Shown: positions 29,815 to 38,998, counted from the stretch's first letter. The stretch: 64,000 bases of DNA from Dokdonella koreensis DS-123 (GCF_001632775.1 NZ_CP015249.1:2150686-2214685); one strand, 5' to 3'. Translations and numbers: made by a program. The notes: a model not told the origin generated them from the letters alone.

Positions 29815-30246
29815 ATGCGGTTTCGTATGGGCTTGGTGGCGATCGTGATGTTGGGTATCGGCGGGCTTGCCGTGGCCGATGGCGAGCCGACGGTCGAGCA
29901 GCGGCTCAAGGCGCTCGAGCAACGGGTGATCGAGCTGGAGCGCCGGCTCGACGCGGCTCCGGCAGCTCCGGCAGCCCCGGTGGCGGCGCCGGCCCCCACG
30001 GCTCCGCCGGCGGCGGCCGCATCCCGGCCACCGGCCGCCGCGCCGGTCGCGCCACCGGCGCCGGCCGATTGGCAGGCCCTGCGCAAGGGCATGACCTGGA
30101 GCCAGGTGTCGGCGGTGCTCGGCAAGCCCGGCAAGAAGCGGATCGGCGTGATGTCCGAGATCTGGTTCTATCCGGATGCCGATGGCGGCAGCGTCGAATT
30201 CGATCGCGACGGCCGCGTCTCGGGCTGGAACGCGCCGGGACGCTAG
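29815..30246 (+). CDS. Small periplasmic protein: coiled coil plus BamE/SmpA-like domain
   Basis: A 143-residue protein with a signal peptide (MRFRMGLVAIVMLGIGGLAVA). Next comes a short coiled coil (VEQRLKALEQRVIELERRLD), then a 45-residue Ala/Pro-rich linker, and a C-terminal domain starting LRKGMTWSQVSAVLGKPGKK with a following strand pair. That last pattern resembles SmpA/BamE-type domains (G-M...V...LG.P). GGGAGGG lies about four bases before ATG 29815. Function is unknown; a periplasmic scaffold or envelope protein is likely. The stop codon is part of a large hairpin shared with the convergent peptidase gene. Confidence 0.8.
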   Translation: MRFRMGLVAIVMLGIGGLAVADGEPTVEQRLKALEQRVIELERRLDAAPAAPAAPVAAPAPTAPPAAAASRPPAAAPVAPPAPADWQALRKGMTWSQVSAVLGKPGKKRIGVMSEIWFYPDADGGSVEFDRDGRVSGWNAPGR

Positions 30247-30282
30247 GCGCTGCGGGCGGCAGGCCGCCGCCCGCAGCGCCTA
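30244..30282. terminator. 17-bp perfect hairpin bounded by two convergent stop codons
   Basis: A perfect 17-bp stem from 30244 to 30260 and 30266 to 30282, with a five-base loop AGGCC. The first three bases are the TAG stop of the upstream plus-strand gene, and the last three are the TAG stop of the minus-strand peptidase gene. It is a likely two-way transcript end, although no T-run follows on either side. Confidence 0.75.
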
Positions 30283-31704
30283 GTCGTGGTCGCGGACGGC
30301 GATCCTCGCCGGTCCGGCTGCGGTGCGCGAGGGATCGAAGCGGACGGGTGGCCCGGCGACCAGTTGGCTGCGCCAGCGCTCCAGATGGGCTTCGATGGAC
30401 GGCGAGCCTGCGATCTGGGGCTCCGATCCGGTTTCGATGCCTTCGTCCCGCTCGCGTGTCTCGACCGCACGGCGGGCCAGCTCGAACGCCTCGGTCAATG
30501 ACGTGGTCTGGTTGAGGGCCTCGTCGAGGAAGGCGCGGCCGAAGTAGGTGATGTCGGCATCCGCGCCGCAGCCGAACGAGGTGCGATCGGCCCGCGCGGA
30601 CGCCATGACCAGGGTCGAATCGCTGCGCAGCGCCTCGACGAAACCGCCCGAGTAGCAGGCCGACACGACCAGCACCTTCCATGGAATGGCCGGCTCGGTC
30701 GCCAGTGCGTCGGCCAGGTCGGCCGGCGTGATCGCGTCGAGCGGCAGCGGCGGCAGATCCACCTGCAGCTGATGGTCTGCGCTGCCGTGGCTGGTCAGGA
30801 ACACCAGCACGATGTCCTCGGCGGGGTCCATCCTGGCGGCGATTCCGTCCAGCGCCCAGATCAGGTTGCCCAGCGTCGCCAGCGGCCGCGTCTGGACCGT
30901 GTCCGGAGCGTTGGCCAGGACCAGGACGCGGCCCTCGGCGCCGAACCGCTCGGAGAACAGGCGCTCGGCATGCTCGACCTCGTTGCGGAAGACCCGTTCG
31001 GTTCCGTCGCCGGCGAACGCCACGACGTAGAGATCGATCGTGCCGGGGCGCTGCGGGGCGATCCGCCCCAGGGCTTCGTCGACCAGCCGCGCCTGATCGT
31101 AGAAGACGCGTTCGGCGCTGACCTGCAGCAGGCCGGTCCCGTCCTCGCCGTCCGGCTGGGCGTACCACAGCGGTGGGGCGGGCAGGTACCACCCGGCGGC
31201 CACCAGAAGAAAACAGCCGGCGACCGCCGCCGCCAGCGCATGCAGCCGCCGGTCGCCGCCCAGGTGCCTGGCCAGTGCATAGAGCGCAGCCGCCGTCCAC
31301 GCGATGAACAGCCACGCCGCCGCGGCGAAGACCCAGGTCCGGCCCGGCCCGGTCAGGCTGGCGGCCAGCCACGACAGCGGCCGGTATGCCAGTTCCAACG
31401 CCAGATCCGCGGCCAGGACGATCGCCGCGACGCCCCAGACGATCGCCGGGCGCCGTGCCTGCCACGCGAGCAGCCAGGCGGCCGCCAGCACCAGCACGAC
31501 GCCGGCGAGCAAGGGCGCAACCCCGTAGGAACTGAACATGCGCGGCGCCGGCGTCTCCAGCGCCGCGAGGCCCGCCAGGGCCAGCACGTACAGCAACGCC
31601 GCCGCCAGGAAGGTTCCGGCACCGGCCGCGGCCAGGTTGCCGCGCGGCCGGCGCAGCAAGGCAACGCGTATGCCCTGTACCAGGCTGGCGCCGAGCGCAT
31701 TCAC
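30280..31704 (-). CDS. C13-family (caspase/legumain-like) membrane cysteine peptidase
   Basis: A 474-residue protein. Residues about 25-175 hold five hydrophobic segments, so it is anchored in the inner membrane, with residues 180-474 forming a caspase-hemoglobinase-fold domain. The catalytic pair is His306 in FLTSHGSAD and Cys350 in [10 protein letters not shown], with strands [11 protein letters not shown] and [11 protein letters not shown] typical of the C13 group in proteobacteria. The start is GTG at 31704, whose last bases overlap the mtnC stop (GTGA), so the two genes are translationally coupled, an unexplained pairing. The substrate is unknown. Confidence 0.85.
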   Translation of the reverse strand: MNALGASLVQGIRVALLRRPRGNLAAAGAGTFLAAALLYVLALAGLAALETPAPRMFSSYGVAPLLAGVVLVLAAAWLLAWQARRPAIVWGVAAIVLAADLALELAYRPLSWLAASLTGPGRTWVFAAAAWLFIAWTAAALYALARHLGGDRRLHALAAAVAGCFLLVAAGWYLPAPPLWYAQPDGEDGTGLLQVSAERVFYDQARLVDEALGRIAPQRPGTIDLYVVAFAGDGTERVFRNEVEHAERLFSERFGAEGRVLVLANAPDTVQTRPLATLGNLIWALDGIAARMDPAEDIVLVFLTSHGSADHQLQVDLPPLPLDAITPADLADALATEPAIPWKVLVVSACYSGGFVEALRSDSTLVMASARADRTSFGCGADADITYFGRAFLDEALNQTTSLTEAFELARRAVETRERDEGIETGSEPQIAGSPSIEAHLERWRSQLVAGPPVRFDPSRTAAGPARIAVRDHD

Positions 31705-32390
31705 CCCAGGACGATCGCGTCGAAGTCGGTCACGCACGGATGCGGGGCTTCGGCCGGGCAGGCCATCGGCGGCCGTGCCAGCAGCGTGGTCTGGAAACCC
31801 GCAGCGCGTGCGGCATCCAGTTCCTCGACGACATCCGACAGGAACAGGATGTGCTGGGGCTGCTCACCGATCGCCTCGGCGATGCGCGCATAGGATGTCG
31901 ACAGCCGCTTCGGGCCCGTCTCGGTGTCGAACCAGCCGGCGAACAGCGGTGCCAGGTCGCCGGCCTCGCTATGGCCGAAGAACAGCTGCTGGGCGGGTAC
32001 CGAGCCGGACGAATAGACGTAGAGGCGGATGCCGTCCGCACGCCACTGGCGCAATCGCGCGGCCACCTCCGGATAGACGTGCGCGCGGAATTCGCCGGCC
32101 ACGTAGCCTTCCTGCCAGATCAGCCCTTGCAGCGCCTTCAGCGCCGTGGACTTGCGGTCCACGTCGATCCAGTGCTGCAGCAGGTCGATGAGCTCCTGCT
32201 GCGACGCCGAGACCAGCTCGGCTTCCTTGGCGGCTTCGTGCAGCCAGTGCTGGACGTCGGCATGGTCGGCGTGGGTACTGATGAAGGCGGGCAGCCGCGT
32301 GCGTGCATACGGAAACAGGACGTCCTTGACGAAGTCGATCGAGCTGGTGGTGCCTTCGATGTCGGTGAGAATGGCGCGGATTTCGGACAT
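31701..32390 (-). CDS. mtnC: Acireductone synthase (enolase-phosphatase E1)
   Basis: A 229-residue HAD-family enzyme of the methionine salvage pathway. It enolises 2,3-diketo-5-methylthiopentyl-1-phosphate and then removes the phosphate to give the acireductone. HAD motif I is [14 protein letters not shown] (Asp10), motif II is [10 protein letters not shown], and motif III/IV is around [16 protein letters not shown] 32390 gives the family N-terminus ([14 protein letters not shown]); the frame is open to 32501. It is downstream of mtnB and mtnD on the same strand but is separated from them by two small opposite-strand genes. Confidence 0.96.
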   Translation of the reverse strand: MSEIRAILTDIEGTTSSIDFVKDVLFPYARTRLPAFISTHADHADVQHWLHEAAKEAELVSASQQELIDLLQHWIDVDRKSTALKALQGLIWQEGYVAGEFRAHVYPEVAARLRQWRADGIRLYVYSSGSVPAQQLFFGHSEAGDLAPLFAGWFDTETGPKRLSTSYARIAEAIGEQPQHILFLSDVVEELDAARAAGFQTTLLARPPMACPAEAPHPCVTDFDAIVLG

Positions 32391-32545
32391 GGCCGGTCCT
32401 GAAGGGGGGAGTCTCCGAAGCGTAGCAGGCGCGGTGAACGGCTGTCCGCGCGAACGTGTCGTTCGTCCTCGGAGACGGAGCGGTGGTCTTGCCAGCGTCA
32501 CGCACGATGGCTAAGGTCGCGGCCCCCTGAAAAACCGGAGTCACC

Positions 32546-32833
32546 ATGAAGCTCAATCCCGTCGCCGCCGTCGCGGCATTCGCTCTCGTCGCGGTCCCGG
32601 TCGCGCAAGCCGGCCAGGCGGACATCTGCTACGGCCCGAGCCTGCCTTCGATTCCGATGCCGCCGCCGGCGGACAACACGACCGTCTTCAACTGCCCGCA
32701 GGCCGGCAGCCGCACCGTGCCGGAACTGGCCAATCTCGGCTGGCAGGTCGTGCAGATGACGCCGGTCACCACGCCGGGCGGCGATCCGACGTTCCCGAAC
32801 GTCACCGCGCAGCTGATCATCCAGAAGCCGTGA
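32546..32833 (+). CDS. Tiny secreted protein, first of a tandem pair
   Basis: A 95-residue protein with a signal peptide (MKLNPVAAVAAFALVAVPVAQA). The mature part is about 70 residues, with the pattern DICYGP, then TTVFNCPQAGSRTVPELANLGWQVVQMTPV. Two cysteines could form a disulfide. The downstream gene encodes a clear paralogue. I do not recognise a family. It lies on the opposite strand to, and between, mtnC and mtnD, so it interrupts the methionine-salvage cluster. GGAG-like AAACCGGAG is upstream of the ATG. Confidence 0.75.
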   Translation: MKLNPVAAVAAFALVAVPVAQAGQADICYGPSLPSIPMPPPADNTTVFNCPQAGSRTVPELANLGWQVVQMTPVTTPGGDPTFPNVTAQLIIQKP

Positions 32834-33147
32834 ACCGGGCCGCCTCGTTCATCGCGCGCCGTGCGGGCCTCGTGCTGGCCGGCCTGCTGGCGGCCGCCGG
32901 CGTGCAGGCAGCGGCGCGCACCGACATCTGCTACAGCGCGCAGACGCCGCCCGGCGCCGCGCCGCCGACCAATGCGACGGTGTTCGCCTGTCCGCAGGCC
33001 GGCAACCGGACGGTGCCCGAACTGGCCGCGGCCGGCTGGCGCGTCGTGCGCATGGCACCGGTCGTGGCCGACGGTGGCGCTGCCGTGCGCCAGCAGCTGC
33101 TGGTCCGCGACGACACGCTGTTCGTCAGCGGTTTCGAACCGACCTGA
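32830..33147 (+). CDS. Tiny secreted protein, second of a tandem pair, with LFVSGFE C-terminus
   Basis: A 105-residue paralogue of the preceding gene: after the signal peptide the shared frame is DICY, then P-x-x-T-x-V-F-x-CPQAG-x-RTVPELA and GW-x-VV-x-M-x-PV. It differs at the end, where it carries DTLFVSGFEPT, the secreted-protein motif of this genome, absent from the first copy. The start is GTG at 32830, overlapping the preceding stop (GTGA), so the pair is translationally coupled and presumably made in fixed ratio. The function is unknown. Confidence 0.75.
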   Translation: MNRAASFIARRAGLVLAGLLAAAGVQAAARTDICYSAQTPPGAAPPTNATVFACPQAGNRTVPELAAAGWRVVRMAPVVADGGAAVRQQLLVRDDTLFVSGFEPT

Positions 33148-33154
33148 AGTGAAT

Positions 33155-33180
33155 GACGGCCCGCCGGACGGCGGGCCGTC
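33155..33180. terminator. Hairpin between convergent genes
   Basis: A perfect 11-bp stem (GACGGCCCGCC / GGCGGGCCGTC) with a four-base loop, located between the stop of the second tiny secreted protein and the mtnD stop. It probably ends transcripts from both directions. Confidence 0.6.
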
Positions 33181-33198
33181 GGCGCCCGGCCGTCCGCT

Positions 33199-33762
33199 TC
33201 AGGCCGCTGCCGGCGGGCGCGGCGTCATGCGCGGGAAGCGCTGGGCGATGTCGTCGCCGGTGAAGTTGGCGATCCAGCCTTCCTTGTTGGTGAACAGGCG
33301 GATCGCGACGAAGTAGGGGGATTCGCTCATGTCGAACCAGTGCCGCGTCCCGTCCGGCACGCCGATCAGGTCGCCGGCCTCGCAGAGCACGTCGTAGACC
33401 TTGCCGTCCAGGTGCAGCGTGAACTGGCCGGCGCCGGCCACGAAGAACCGCACCTCGTCTTCGCTGTGGGTGTGCTCGTTGAGGAACTTCTGGCGCAGGG
33501 CGGCGCGATCGGGATGTTCGGGCGTCAGGCTGATGACGTCGACCGACTGGTAGCCGTTCTCGTTCTTCAGGCGCTCGATGTCGGCGCTGTAGGCGGCGAT
33601 GACCTCGTCCTGGCTGGCGCCCGGCGCGATCGGCCGCGAGGCTTCCCAGCGCTCGAAGCGCACGCCGACGGCACCCAGCTCGCGTGCGATCTGGGCATGG
33701 TCGCCGATCGTGGCGAGCGGCGCGCCGCCGTCGCCCTCGTCGAAGATGCGCAACTGGCTCAT
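33199..33762 (-). CDS. mtnD: Acireductone dioxygenase
   Basis: A 187-residue cupin that oxidises the acireductone to the 2-oxo precursor of methionine plus formate (iron form), or to methylthiopropionate, CO and formate (nickel form). The metal ligands are His97 and His99 in HTHSEDE, Glu103, and His141 in GTRHWFDM. Its ATG overlaps the mtnB stop (ATGA). The third known gene of the cluster, mtnC, lies further on, beyond the tandem secreted-protein genes. Confidence 0.96.
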   Translation of the reverse strand: MSQLRIFDEGDGGAPLATIGDHAQIARELGAVGVRFERWEASRPIAPGASQDEVIAAYSADIERLKNENGYQSVDVISLTPEHPDRAALRQKFLNEHTHSEDEVRFFVAGAGQFTLHLDGKVYDVLCEAGDLIGVPDGTRHWFDMSESPYFVAIRLFTNKEGWIANFTGDDIAQRFPRMTPRPPAAA

Positions 33763-34397
33763 CGGGACAATCTCCTCAGGTCAAGTTCGCAAGCGAGCAG
33801 GAACTCGAAGGCCTCCAGATGGCGGCGGGTCTCGGCCATGTCAACGCCCCAGGTATAGATGCCGTGGCCGTCGATCAGGTAGCCGTACAGCGGCGTGCCG
33901 GCGTCGAGCCAGGCGTCGACGCGACCGACCAGCTCGTCCATCGCCTGGGTGTTCGGAAACACCGGCAGGTCCAGTACGCTTTCGTGCGTCGTGTAGCCGG
34001 CGATCGCCTTCTGCAGCTCCCAGCCCTCGAACCGCACCCGTCCCTCGCCCGCATACAGCCGGGAGGCGACGCTCTGCACACGCGAGTGCGTGTGCAGGAC
34101 CGCGCCGGCGGTCGGGAAACGCCGGTAGATCTGCGTATGCAGGGCGGTTTCGGCCGAGGGGCGGTGTGCCGTGGCCACCGGCCGGCCGTCGAGATCGACG
34201 ACCATGACGTCGCCGGTGTCGAGCCGGCCCTTGTCGCGACCCGAGACGGTGACCGCCGCGTGGCGGTCGTCGAGGCGCATCGAGAAGTTGCTGCTGGTGG
34301 CGGGCGTCCAGCCGAGTGCGGCCAGGTCGCGGCCGGCGCTGGCGATCTGGCGGGCGCACCGCTCCAGGGCGGCGCTGTCGTAGGGAAGTGCGGTCAC
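33759..34397 (-). CDS. mtnB: Methylthioribulose-1-phosphate dehydratase
   Basis: A class II aldolase-fold enzyme that dehydrates methylthioribulose-1-phosphate in methionine salvage. Seen are the substrate loop [12 protein letters not shown], the zinc pair in [10 protein letters not shown], and the later zinc histidine in [12 protein letters not shown]. Two GTG starts are possible, 34430 and 34397. I choose 34397 (212 residues, near the family length) because a TATAGT box at about 34431-34436 would place the transcript start too close to 34430. Overlap with mtnD indicates coupled translation. mtnA is not in the window. Confidence 0.93.
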   Translation of the reverse strand: MTALPYDSAALERCARQIASAGRDLAALGWTPATSSNFSMRLDDRHAAVTVSGRDKGRLDTGDVMVVDLDGRPVATAHRPSAETALHTQIYRRFPTAGAVLHTHSRVQSVASRLYAGEGRVRFEGWELQKAIAGYTTHESVLDLPVFPNTQAMDELVGRVDAWLDAGTPLYGYLIDGHGIYTWGVDMAETRRHLEAFEFLLACELDLRRLSR

Positions 34398-34597
34398 GGC
34401 AAACGGATGGCCAAATTCGGGTGGGTGCACTATACCGGACGGTCGTTGCCGTCGCGTTTCGGCCGGTGGACCGGCAAGGGCGCGTACGCGCGATCACGGC
34501 GGCCGGCGACATGAGCGGTGCTTGTTTGGATATGCCGTATCGCCGGATGAGACGCGATCCTGCGAAGATGACGCCCCGATGACGGTGCAGGGTGGCA

Positions 34598-36193
34598 ATG
34601 ACGATGGATAGCGCAGTGGCGGCGTACCTCGCGCTCGCGGCGATCGCGGGGCTGGCGCTCGGGAGCGGCCTGGTCTTCGCGCTGTCGCGCGGCTGGCTGC
34701 GCGACAGCCACGCCGAGGGTGCCCGCAGCCGCGAGACCGAGCTCGTCGCCCTGGCCGGCCAGCGCACGGCCCTGGAGGACCGCGTCCACGAGCTGGCCCA
34801 GCGCCTGGAGCAGACCCGGCGCGAGGCCGGCGAGGTCGAGCAGCGGCTGCACCTGTCCACCGCCCAGGGCGCCGCGCACCGCGCCCAGGCCGAGCAGCTC
34901 GCGCGCCAGTCGGCGGAGCTGCGCCGCGATCTGGAGCAGGTCGGTTCACGGCTGGCGCAGACCTCGGTGGAGCTCGCCGAGACGCGGACCGCCGCCGGCC
35001 AGCAGGCGCGCCAGGCCGATGAGAAGCTGGCCCTGCTCGACCAGGCCGAGCAGCGCCTGCGCGAGGCGTTCCAGAACCTGGCCCAGCAGATCCTCGACGC
35101 CAAGGCCGAGCGTTTCCGCGAGCAGAACGCCGAGCACTTGGGCGGGCTGCTCGATCCGCTCAAGCTGCAGCTGCGCGAATTCCGCGAGGCCGTGACCCAG
35201 ACCCATGCCAGCGAGCAGCGCGAGCGCGGCATGCTGACGCAGGAGATCCGTACGCTCAAGGATCTCAACCAGCGCATCAGTCAGGACGCGGTGAACCTCA
35301 CGCGCGCCTTGCGCGGCGACAACCGGGCCCAGGGCGCCTGGGGCGAGCTGGTGCTCGAGCGCCTGCTGGAAACCGCCGGCCTGCAGGCCGGGCGCGAGTA
35401 CGAGACCCAGGCCAGCTTCCAGTCCGAGCTGGGCGGGCGCCAGCGTCCGGACGTGATCGTGCGGCTGCCGGACGAAAAGGACATCGTGATCGATTCGAAG
35501 GTCTCGCTGCTGGCCTGGGAACGCTTCGTCGCCGCGCCGGACGATGCCGGGCGCCAGCAGGCGCTGCGCGAGCACGTGGCCTCGCTGCGCCGTCACGTGG
35601 ACGGCCTGTCGGCCAAGGACTACAGCGCGATCGCCGGCCTGCGCACGCTGGACTTCGTGCTGCTGTTCGTGCCGATCGAGGGGGCCTTCATCGAGGCCGT
35701 GCGTACCGACGACGCGCTCTACGGCTACGCGCTGGCGAAGAACATCTCGCTGGTCAGCCCGAGTACGCTGCTGGCGACGCTGCGCACGGTACGCCACCTG
35801 TGGCGGATCCAGCAGCGCAACGACAATGCTACCGAGATGGCACGCCGCGCGGCGTTGCTGCACGACAACCTCGCGACCCTGGTCACTGAGCTGGAGGACG
35901 CCTCCAACCAGCTCGACAAGGCCCGCAGGGCCCAGGCGTCGGCGCTGCGGCGGCTGACCGAGGGCGGCAAGGGCTCGGTGATCCTGCAGGTGCAGAGCCT
36001 GGCCGACATGGGCGCGCCGGTGAAGAAGGCGCTGTCGCAGGCGCTGCGCGATTCAGCCGGCGGCGGCGACCCGGCGGGCGATGCCGAGTCCGAGGCGCCC
36101 GAGCGGCCTGCCGCTTCCCAGGCGCCGGACGCGCAGCCGCCGGACGGTACGGCCGCCCCGGGCGGTCAGCGGGACCGGAGCGAGATCCGGTAG
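34598..36193 (+). CDS. rmuC: DNA recombination protein RmuC
   Basis: A 531-residue RmuC. The N-terminus is a single membrane segment (AYLALAAIAGLALGSGLVFAL), followed by a long coiled coil (residues about 40-190, rich in Glu/Arg/Gln heptads), and then the nuclease-like RmuC domain with GAWGELVLERLLETAGL, DVIVRLPDEKDIVIDSKVSL and LLFVPIEGAFIEA. RmuC limits inversion at short inverted repeats; its biochemical activity is not settled. Starts at GTG 34592 or ATG 34604 are also possible. The Ala/Pro-rich tail overlaps the convergent permease gene by 28 bases. Confidence 0.93.
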   Translation: MTMDSAVAAYLALAAIAGLALGSGLVFALSRGWLRDSHAEGARSRETELVALAGQRTALEDRVHELAQRLEQTRREAGEVEQRLHLSTAQGAAHRAQAEQLARQSAELRRDLEQVGSRLAQTSVELAETRTAAGQQARQADEKLALLDQAEQRLREAFQNLAQQILDAKAERFREQNAEHLGGLLDPLKLQLREFREAVTQTHASEQRERGMLTQEIRTLKDLNQRISQDAVNLTRALRGDNRAQGAWGELVLERLLETAGLQAGREYETQASFQSELGGRQRPDVIVRLPDEKDIVIDSKVSLLAWERFVAAPDDAGRQQALREHVASLRRHVDGLSAKDYSAIAGLRTLDFVLLFVPIEGAFIEAVRTDDALYGYALAKNISLVSPSTLLATLRTVRHLWRIQQRNDNATEMARRAALLHDNLATLVTELEDASNQLDKARRAQASALRRLTEGGKGSVILQVQSLADMGAPVKKALSQALRDSAGGGDPAGDAESEAPERPAASQAPDAQPPDGTAAPGGQRDRSEIR

Positions 36194-37452
36194 CCGATCC
36201 AGGCCAGGGCCACCAGTACCAGGGCCCCGACCAGCATGCGCCCGGGCGAGGACAGCAGCAGCAAGGCGCAGGCGAGCAGGGCGCCGGCGCCGAGCAGGCG
36301 GTCGCTGGGTGCCGGGCGTCGCTCCGGTGTCCCCAGCAGCAGGCTGAGGCCCGCTGCGACGTAGGCCATCGTCACCAGCAGCACGGCCATCTCGATGATC
36401 GTCTGGAACTGGCCGCCGACGGTCGGCGCCAGGGTCAGGAAGGCGATCGCCGTCATCGCCAGCGCGATCAGCGTCAGGCCCCAGGCGGCCGCCCCGTTGG
36501 GGCGCAGGCGGCCGAACACGGCCGGCAGGTAGCCGCGCTGGGCGGCACGCGCCCCCGATTCACCGGTGACCAGCATCCAGCCGCCGAGCGTGCCGGTCGC
36601 CTTCAGCGCCGCGGCCGCCGCGATGATCGGGATCGCCCACGGCCCGAAGATGCGGCCCGCCACGACGGCGAACGGTGCGCTCGATGCGGCCAGCTCGGCG
36701 CTCGGTACGATGCCCATCACCAGCACCGAGGACGCCAGGTAGACGACGCCGGCGACTAGGATGCCGGTGATCGTCGCCAGCGGCACGTTGCGCTGCGGAT
36801 CGCGCACCACGCCGGCGACCATCGCACCGGTTTCCAGTCCCACGAAGGCCCAGAAGATCGGTGCCAGCGAGCTGAACACGACCGCGGCGTCGGAACGGCC
36901 CGACACGTTCCAGCCGGTCTCGTAGAGGGCCGGATCGAACTGCGTCCAGCCGCCGAGCAGGATCACCGCGACCGGCGTCAGGCCGACGACGACGCACAGC
37001 GACTGGAAGCGCGCCACCTGCTTGGGACCGAGCAGGTTGATCGCGTACATCAGCCAGATCAGCGTGACCTGGCCGGCGACCTGGACCGCGGGCTCGTTGC
37101 CGGCCAGCGGCAGCAGGGTCACCAGGTAGCCGAAGGCGGCGACCGCGATGGCGTTGTTGCCGATCCACGAGGACAGCCAGTAGAGCGTCGTCGCCAGGAA
37201 GCCCATATCGCGCCCGAGCGCCGGGCGGACGTAGTCGGCCGGGCATTCGAGGTTGGGGTAGTCGCGCGCCAGCCGCGCGAAGGCGCTGCCGAGGATCACC
37301 GCCAGCACGGTGCCCAGCAGCCAGCTCAGCGCGGTCACGCCGCCGACCTGGGCCAGCGAGGCCGGAAGCAGGAAGAAACCCGAGCCGATCATGTTGTTGG
37401 CGACGACGAAGGTCGCCAGCACCGGGCCGATCTTGCGGCTGCTGGAAGTCAT
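36166..37452 (-). CDS. APC-family amino-acid/polyamine antiporter (AdiC-like)
   Basis: A 428-residue inner-membrane transporter with about twelve membrane segments. The APC N-terminal helix-break motif is VVANNMIGSGFFLLPASLA, matching the G-S-G unwound region of AdiC/YjeM-like antiporters, and segments such as IFWAFVGLETGAMVAGVV carry the substrate-binding helix 6. The substrate is likely an amino acid or its decarboxylation product; no decarboxylase is adjacent. It lies 76 bases downstream of a second APC permease on the same strand, with a strong hairpin in the gap. Its 3' end overlaps rmuC. Confidence 0.88.
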   Translation of the reverse strand: MTSSSRKIGPVLATFVVANNMIGSGFFLLPASLAQVGGVTALSWLLGTVLAVILGSAFARLARDYPNLECPADYVRPALGRDMGFLATTLYWLSSWIGNNAIAVAAFGYLVTLLPLAGNEPAVQVAGQVTLIWLMYAINLLGPKQVARFQSLCVVVGLTPVAVILLGGWTQFDPALYETGWNVSGRSDAAVVFSSLAPIFWAFVGLETGAMVAGVVRDPQRNVPLATITGILVAGVVYLASSVLVMGIVPSAELAASSAPFAVVAGRIFGPWAIPIIAAAAALKATGTLGGWMLVTGESGARAAQRGYLPAVFGRLRPNGAAAWGLTLIALAMTAIAFLTLAPTVGGQFQTIIEMAVLLVTMAYVAAGLSLLLGTPERRPAPSDRLLGAGALLACALLLLSSPGRMLVGALVLVALAWIGYRISLRSR

Positions 37453-37491
37453 CGTTGAACGTTCCCCTTGCGCCTGCTGGCGTTCCGGAAC

Positions 37492-37520
37492 GACGAAGCC
37501 GGCACGGTGCCGGCTTCGTC
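37492..37520 (-). terminator. Strong hairpin between two permease genes
   Basis: A perfect 13-bp stem (GACGAAGCCGGCA / TGCCGGCTTCGTC) with a three-base loop, in the 76-base gap after the upstream permease. It has no T-run. It would reduce, rather than abolish, read-through into the second permease or protect the upstream mRNA. Its arm shares AAGCCGGC with the tRNA-Pro terminator. Confidence 0.6.
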
Positions 37521-37528
37521 CTGTCGTG

Positions 37529-38998
37529 TCAGGCGCCGTTGCGCAGCTTGCTGTGCCGGTAGCCGTAGCCGAAGTAGATCACGAAGCCGACGATGGTCCA
37601 GCCGACCATCAGCGGCCAGTGCTCGCGGAACGGCTGCCAGAACAGGTACAGGCAGGCGACGACGCCGAGCGGGCAGACCGCGGTCGCCAGCGGCACGCGG
37701 AACGGGCGCGGCAGCGAGGGCTGGGTCCGCCGCAGCACCAGCACGCCGGCCGAGACCGTCGCGAAGGCGAGCAGGGTGCCCATCGAGACCAGCTCGCCGA
37801 GCAGGCCGATCGGCAGAAAGCCGGCCAGCAGGCAGGCGACCACGCCGACGATCACCGTGCCGACGTGTGGCGTCTGGTGCTTGGGGTGTACGCGCTTGAA
37901 GATCGCCGGCAGCAGGCCGTCCTGCGCCATCGCGTAGAAGATGCGCGGCTGGCCCATCAGCATGACCAGGATCACCGAGCTGAGGCCGGCGATCGCGCCG
38001 ATCTCGACGACGTGCTTGAGCCAGAGCAGGGACGGGTAGGCTTCCAGCGCCGTGGCGACCGGCTTGGGCGTGCCGAGCTGCGTGTACGGCAGCAGGCCGG
38101 TCAGTACGGCGGAGACGATGATGTAGATGATCGTGCAGATCAGCAGCGAGCCGAGAATGCCGATCGGCATGTCGCGCTGCGGGTTCTTCGCTTCGCCGGC
38201 CGCCGTGGAGACCGCGTCGAAGCCGATGTAGGCGAAGAACACCACCGCCGCACCGCGCACGATGCCGTCGAAGCCGTAGCGGCCGGGGCCCTGGTTCTCG
38301 GGAACGAACGGCACCCAGTTGTCCGGGTTGACGAACTGCAGGCTGAAGGCGACGAACAGCAGGATCACGACGACCTTGATCGCGACGATGATCGAGTTGA
38401 CGAAGGCCGACTGGGTGATGCCGACGTAGCACAGCCAGCTGATCGCCGCGACGATCGCGACCGCGGGCAGGTTGAACAGGCCGCCGGTGTAGACGATGCT
38501 GCCGTCGACGACGTTGAGCGGCGCCGTGGAGAGCGAGGCCGGCAGGCCGATGCCGAGGCTGGTCAGCAGGCTGTTGAAGTAGCCCGACCAGCCGACCGCG
38601 ACGGTCGAGGCGGCGAACAGGTACTCCAGCACCAGGTTCCAGCCGATGAACCAGGCGACGAACTCGCCGAGCGTGGCGTACGCATAGGAGTAGGCGCTGC
38701 CCGAGACCGGCAGCATCGAGGCGAACTCCGCGTAGCACAGGCCCGCCAGGCCGCAGGCGATGCCCGCCAGCACGAAGCTCAGCACGATCGCCGGACCGGC
38801 GTGTTCCGCGGCGGCGTGGCCCGTCAGCACGAAGATGCCGGCGCCGATCACGGCGCCGATGCCGAGCATCGTCAGCTGGCGGGCGGTCAGGGTTCGCTTG
38901 AGGGTGGCCTCTCCTTGCAGGCTGCCTTCGACCGGTTCCCCGGCGTCCACGTGCGGCGCAGCCTGCACCGGCTTGGTGATGAAAAGGCCTTTCGACAT
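37529..38998 (-). CDS. Cationic amino-acid-type APC permease
   Basis: A 489-residue transporter of the CAT subgroup of the APC superfamily, with about twelve membrane segments. The start of helix 1 has LGIGAVIGAGIFVLTGHAAA, helix 2-3 shows AGPAIVLSFVLAGIACGLAGLCYAEFASMLPVSGSAYSYAY in parts, and helix 6 has FFAYIGFDAVSTAAGEAKNP, all typical of CAT-type permeases. It should import or exchange amino acids. The reading frame is open to 39268, but ATG 38998 follows GAGGGGG and gives the family N-terminus, preceded only by a short cytoplasmic tail. Confidence 0.9.
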   Translation of the reverse strand: MSKGLFITKPVQAAPHVDAGEPVEGSLQGEATLKRTLTARQLTMLGIGAVIGAGIFVLTGHAAAEHAGPAIVLSFVLAGIACGLAGLCYAEFASMLPVSGSAYSYAYATLGEFVAWFIGWNLVLEYLFAASTVAVGWSGYFNSLLTSLGIGLPASLSTAPLNVVDGSIVYTGGLFNLPAVAIVAAISWLCYVGITQSAFVNSIIVAIKVVVILLFVAFSLQFVNPDNWVPFVPENQGPGRYGFDGIVRGAAVVFFAYIGFDAVSTAAGEAKNPQRDMPIGILGSLLICTIIYIIVSAVLTGLLPYTQLGTPKPVATALEAYPSLLWLKHVVEIGAIAGLSSVILVMLMGQPRIFYAMAQDGLLPAIFKRVHPKHQTPHVGTVIVGVVACLLAGFLPIGLLGELVSMGTLLAFATVSAGVLVLRRTQPSLPRPFRVPLATAVCPLGVVACLYLFWQPFREHWPLMVGWTIVGFVIYFGYGYRHSKLRNGA

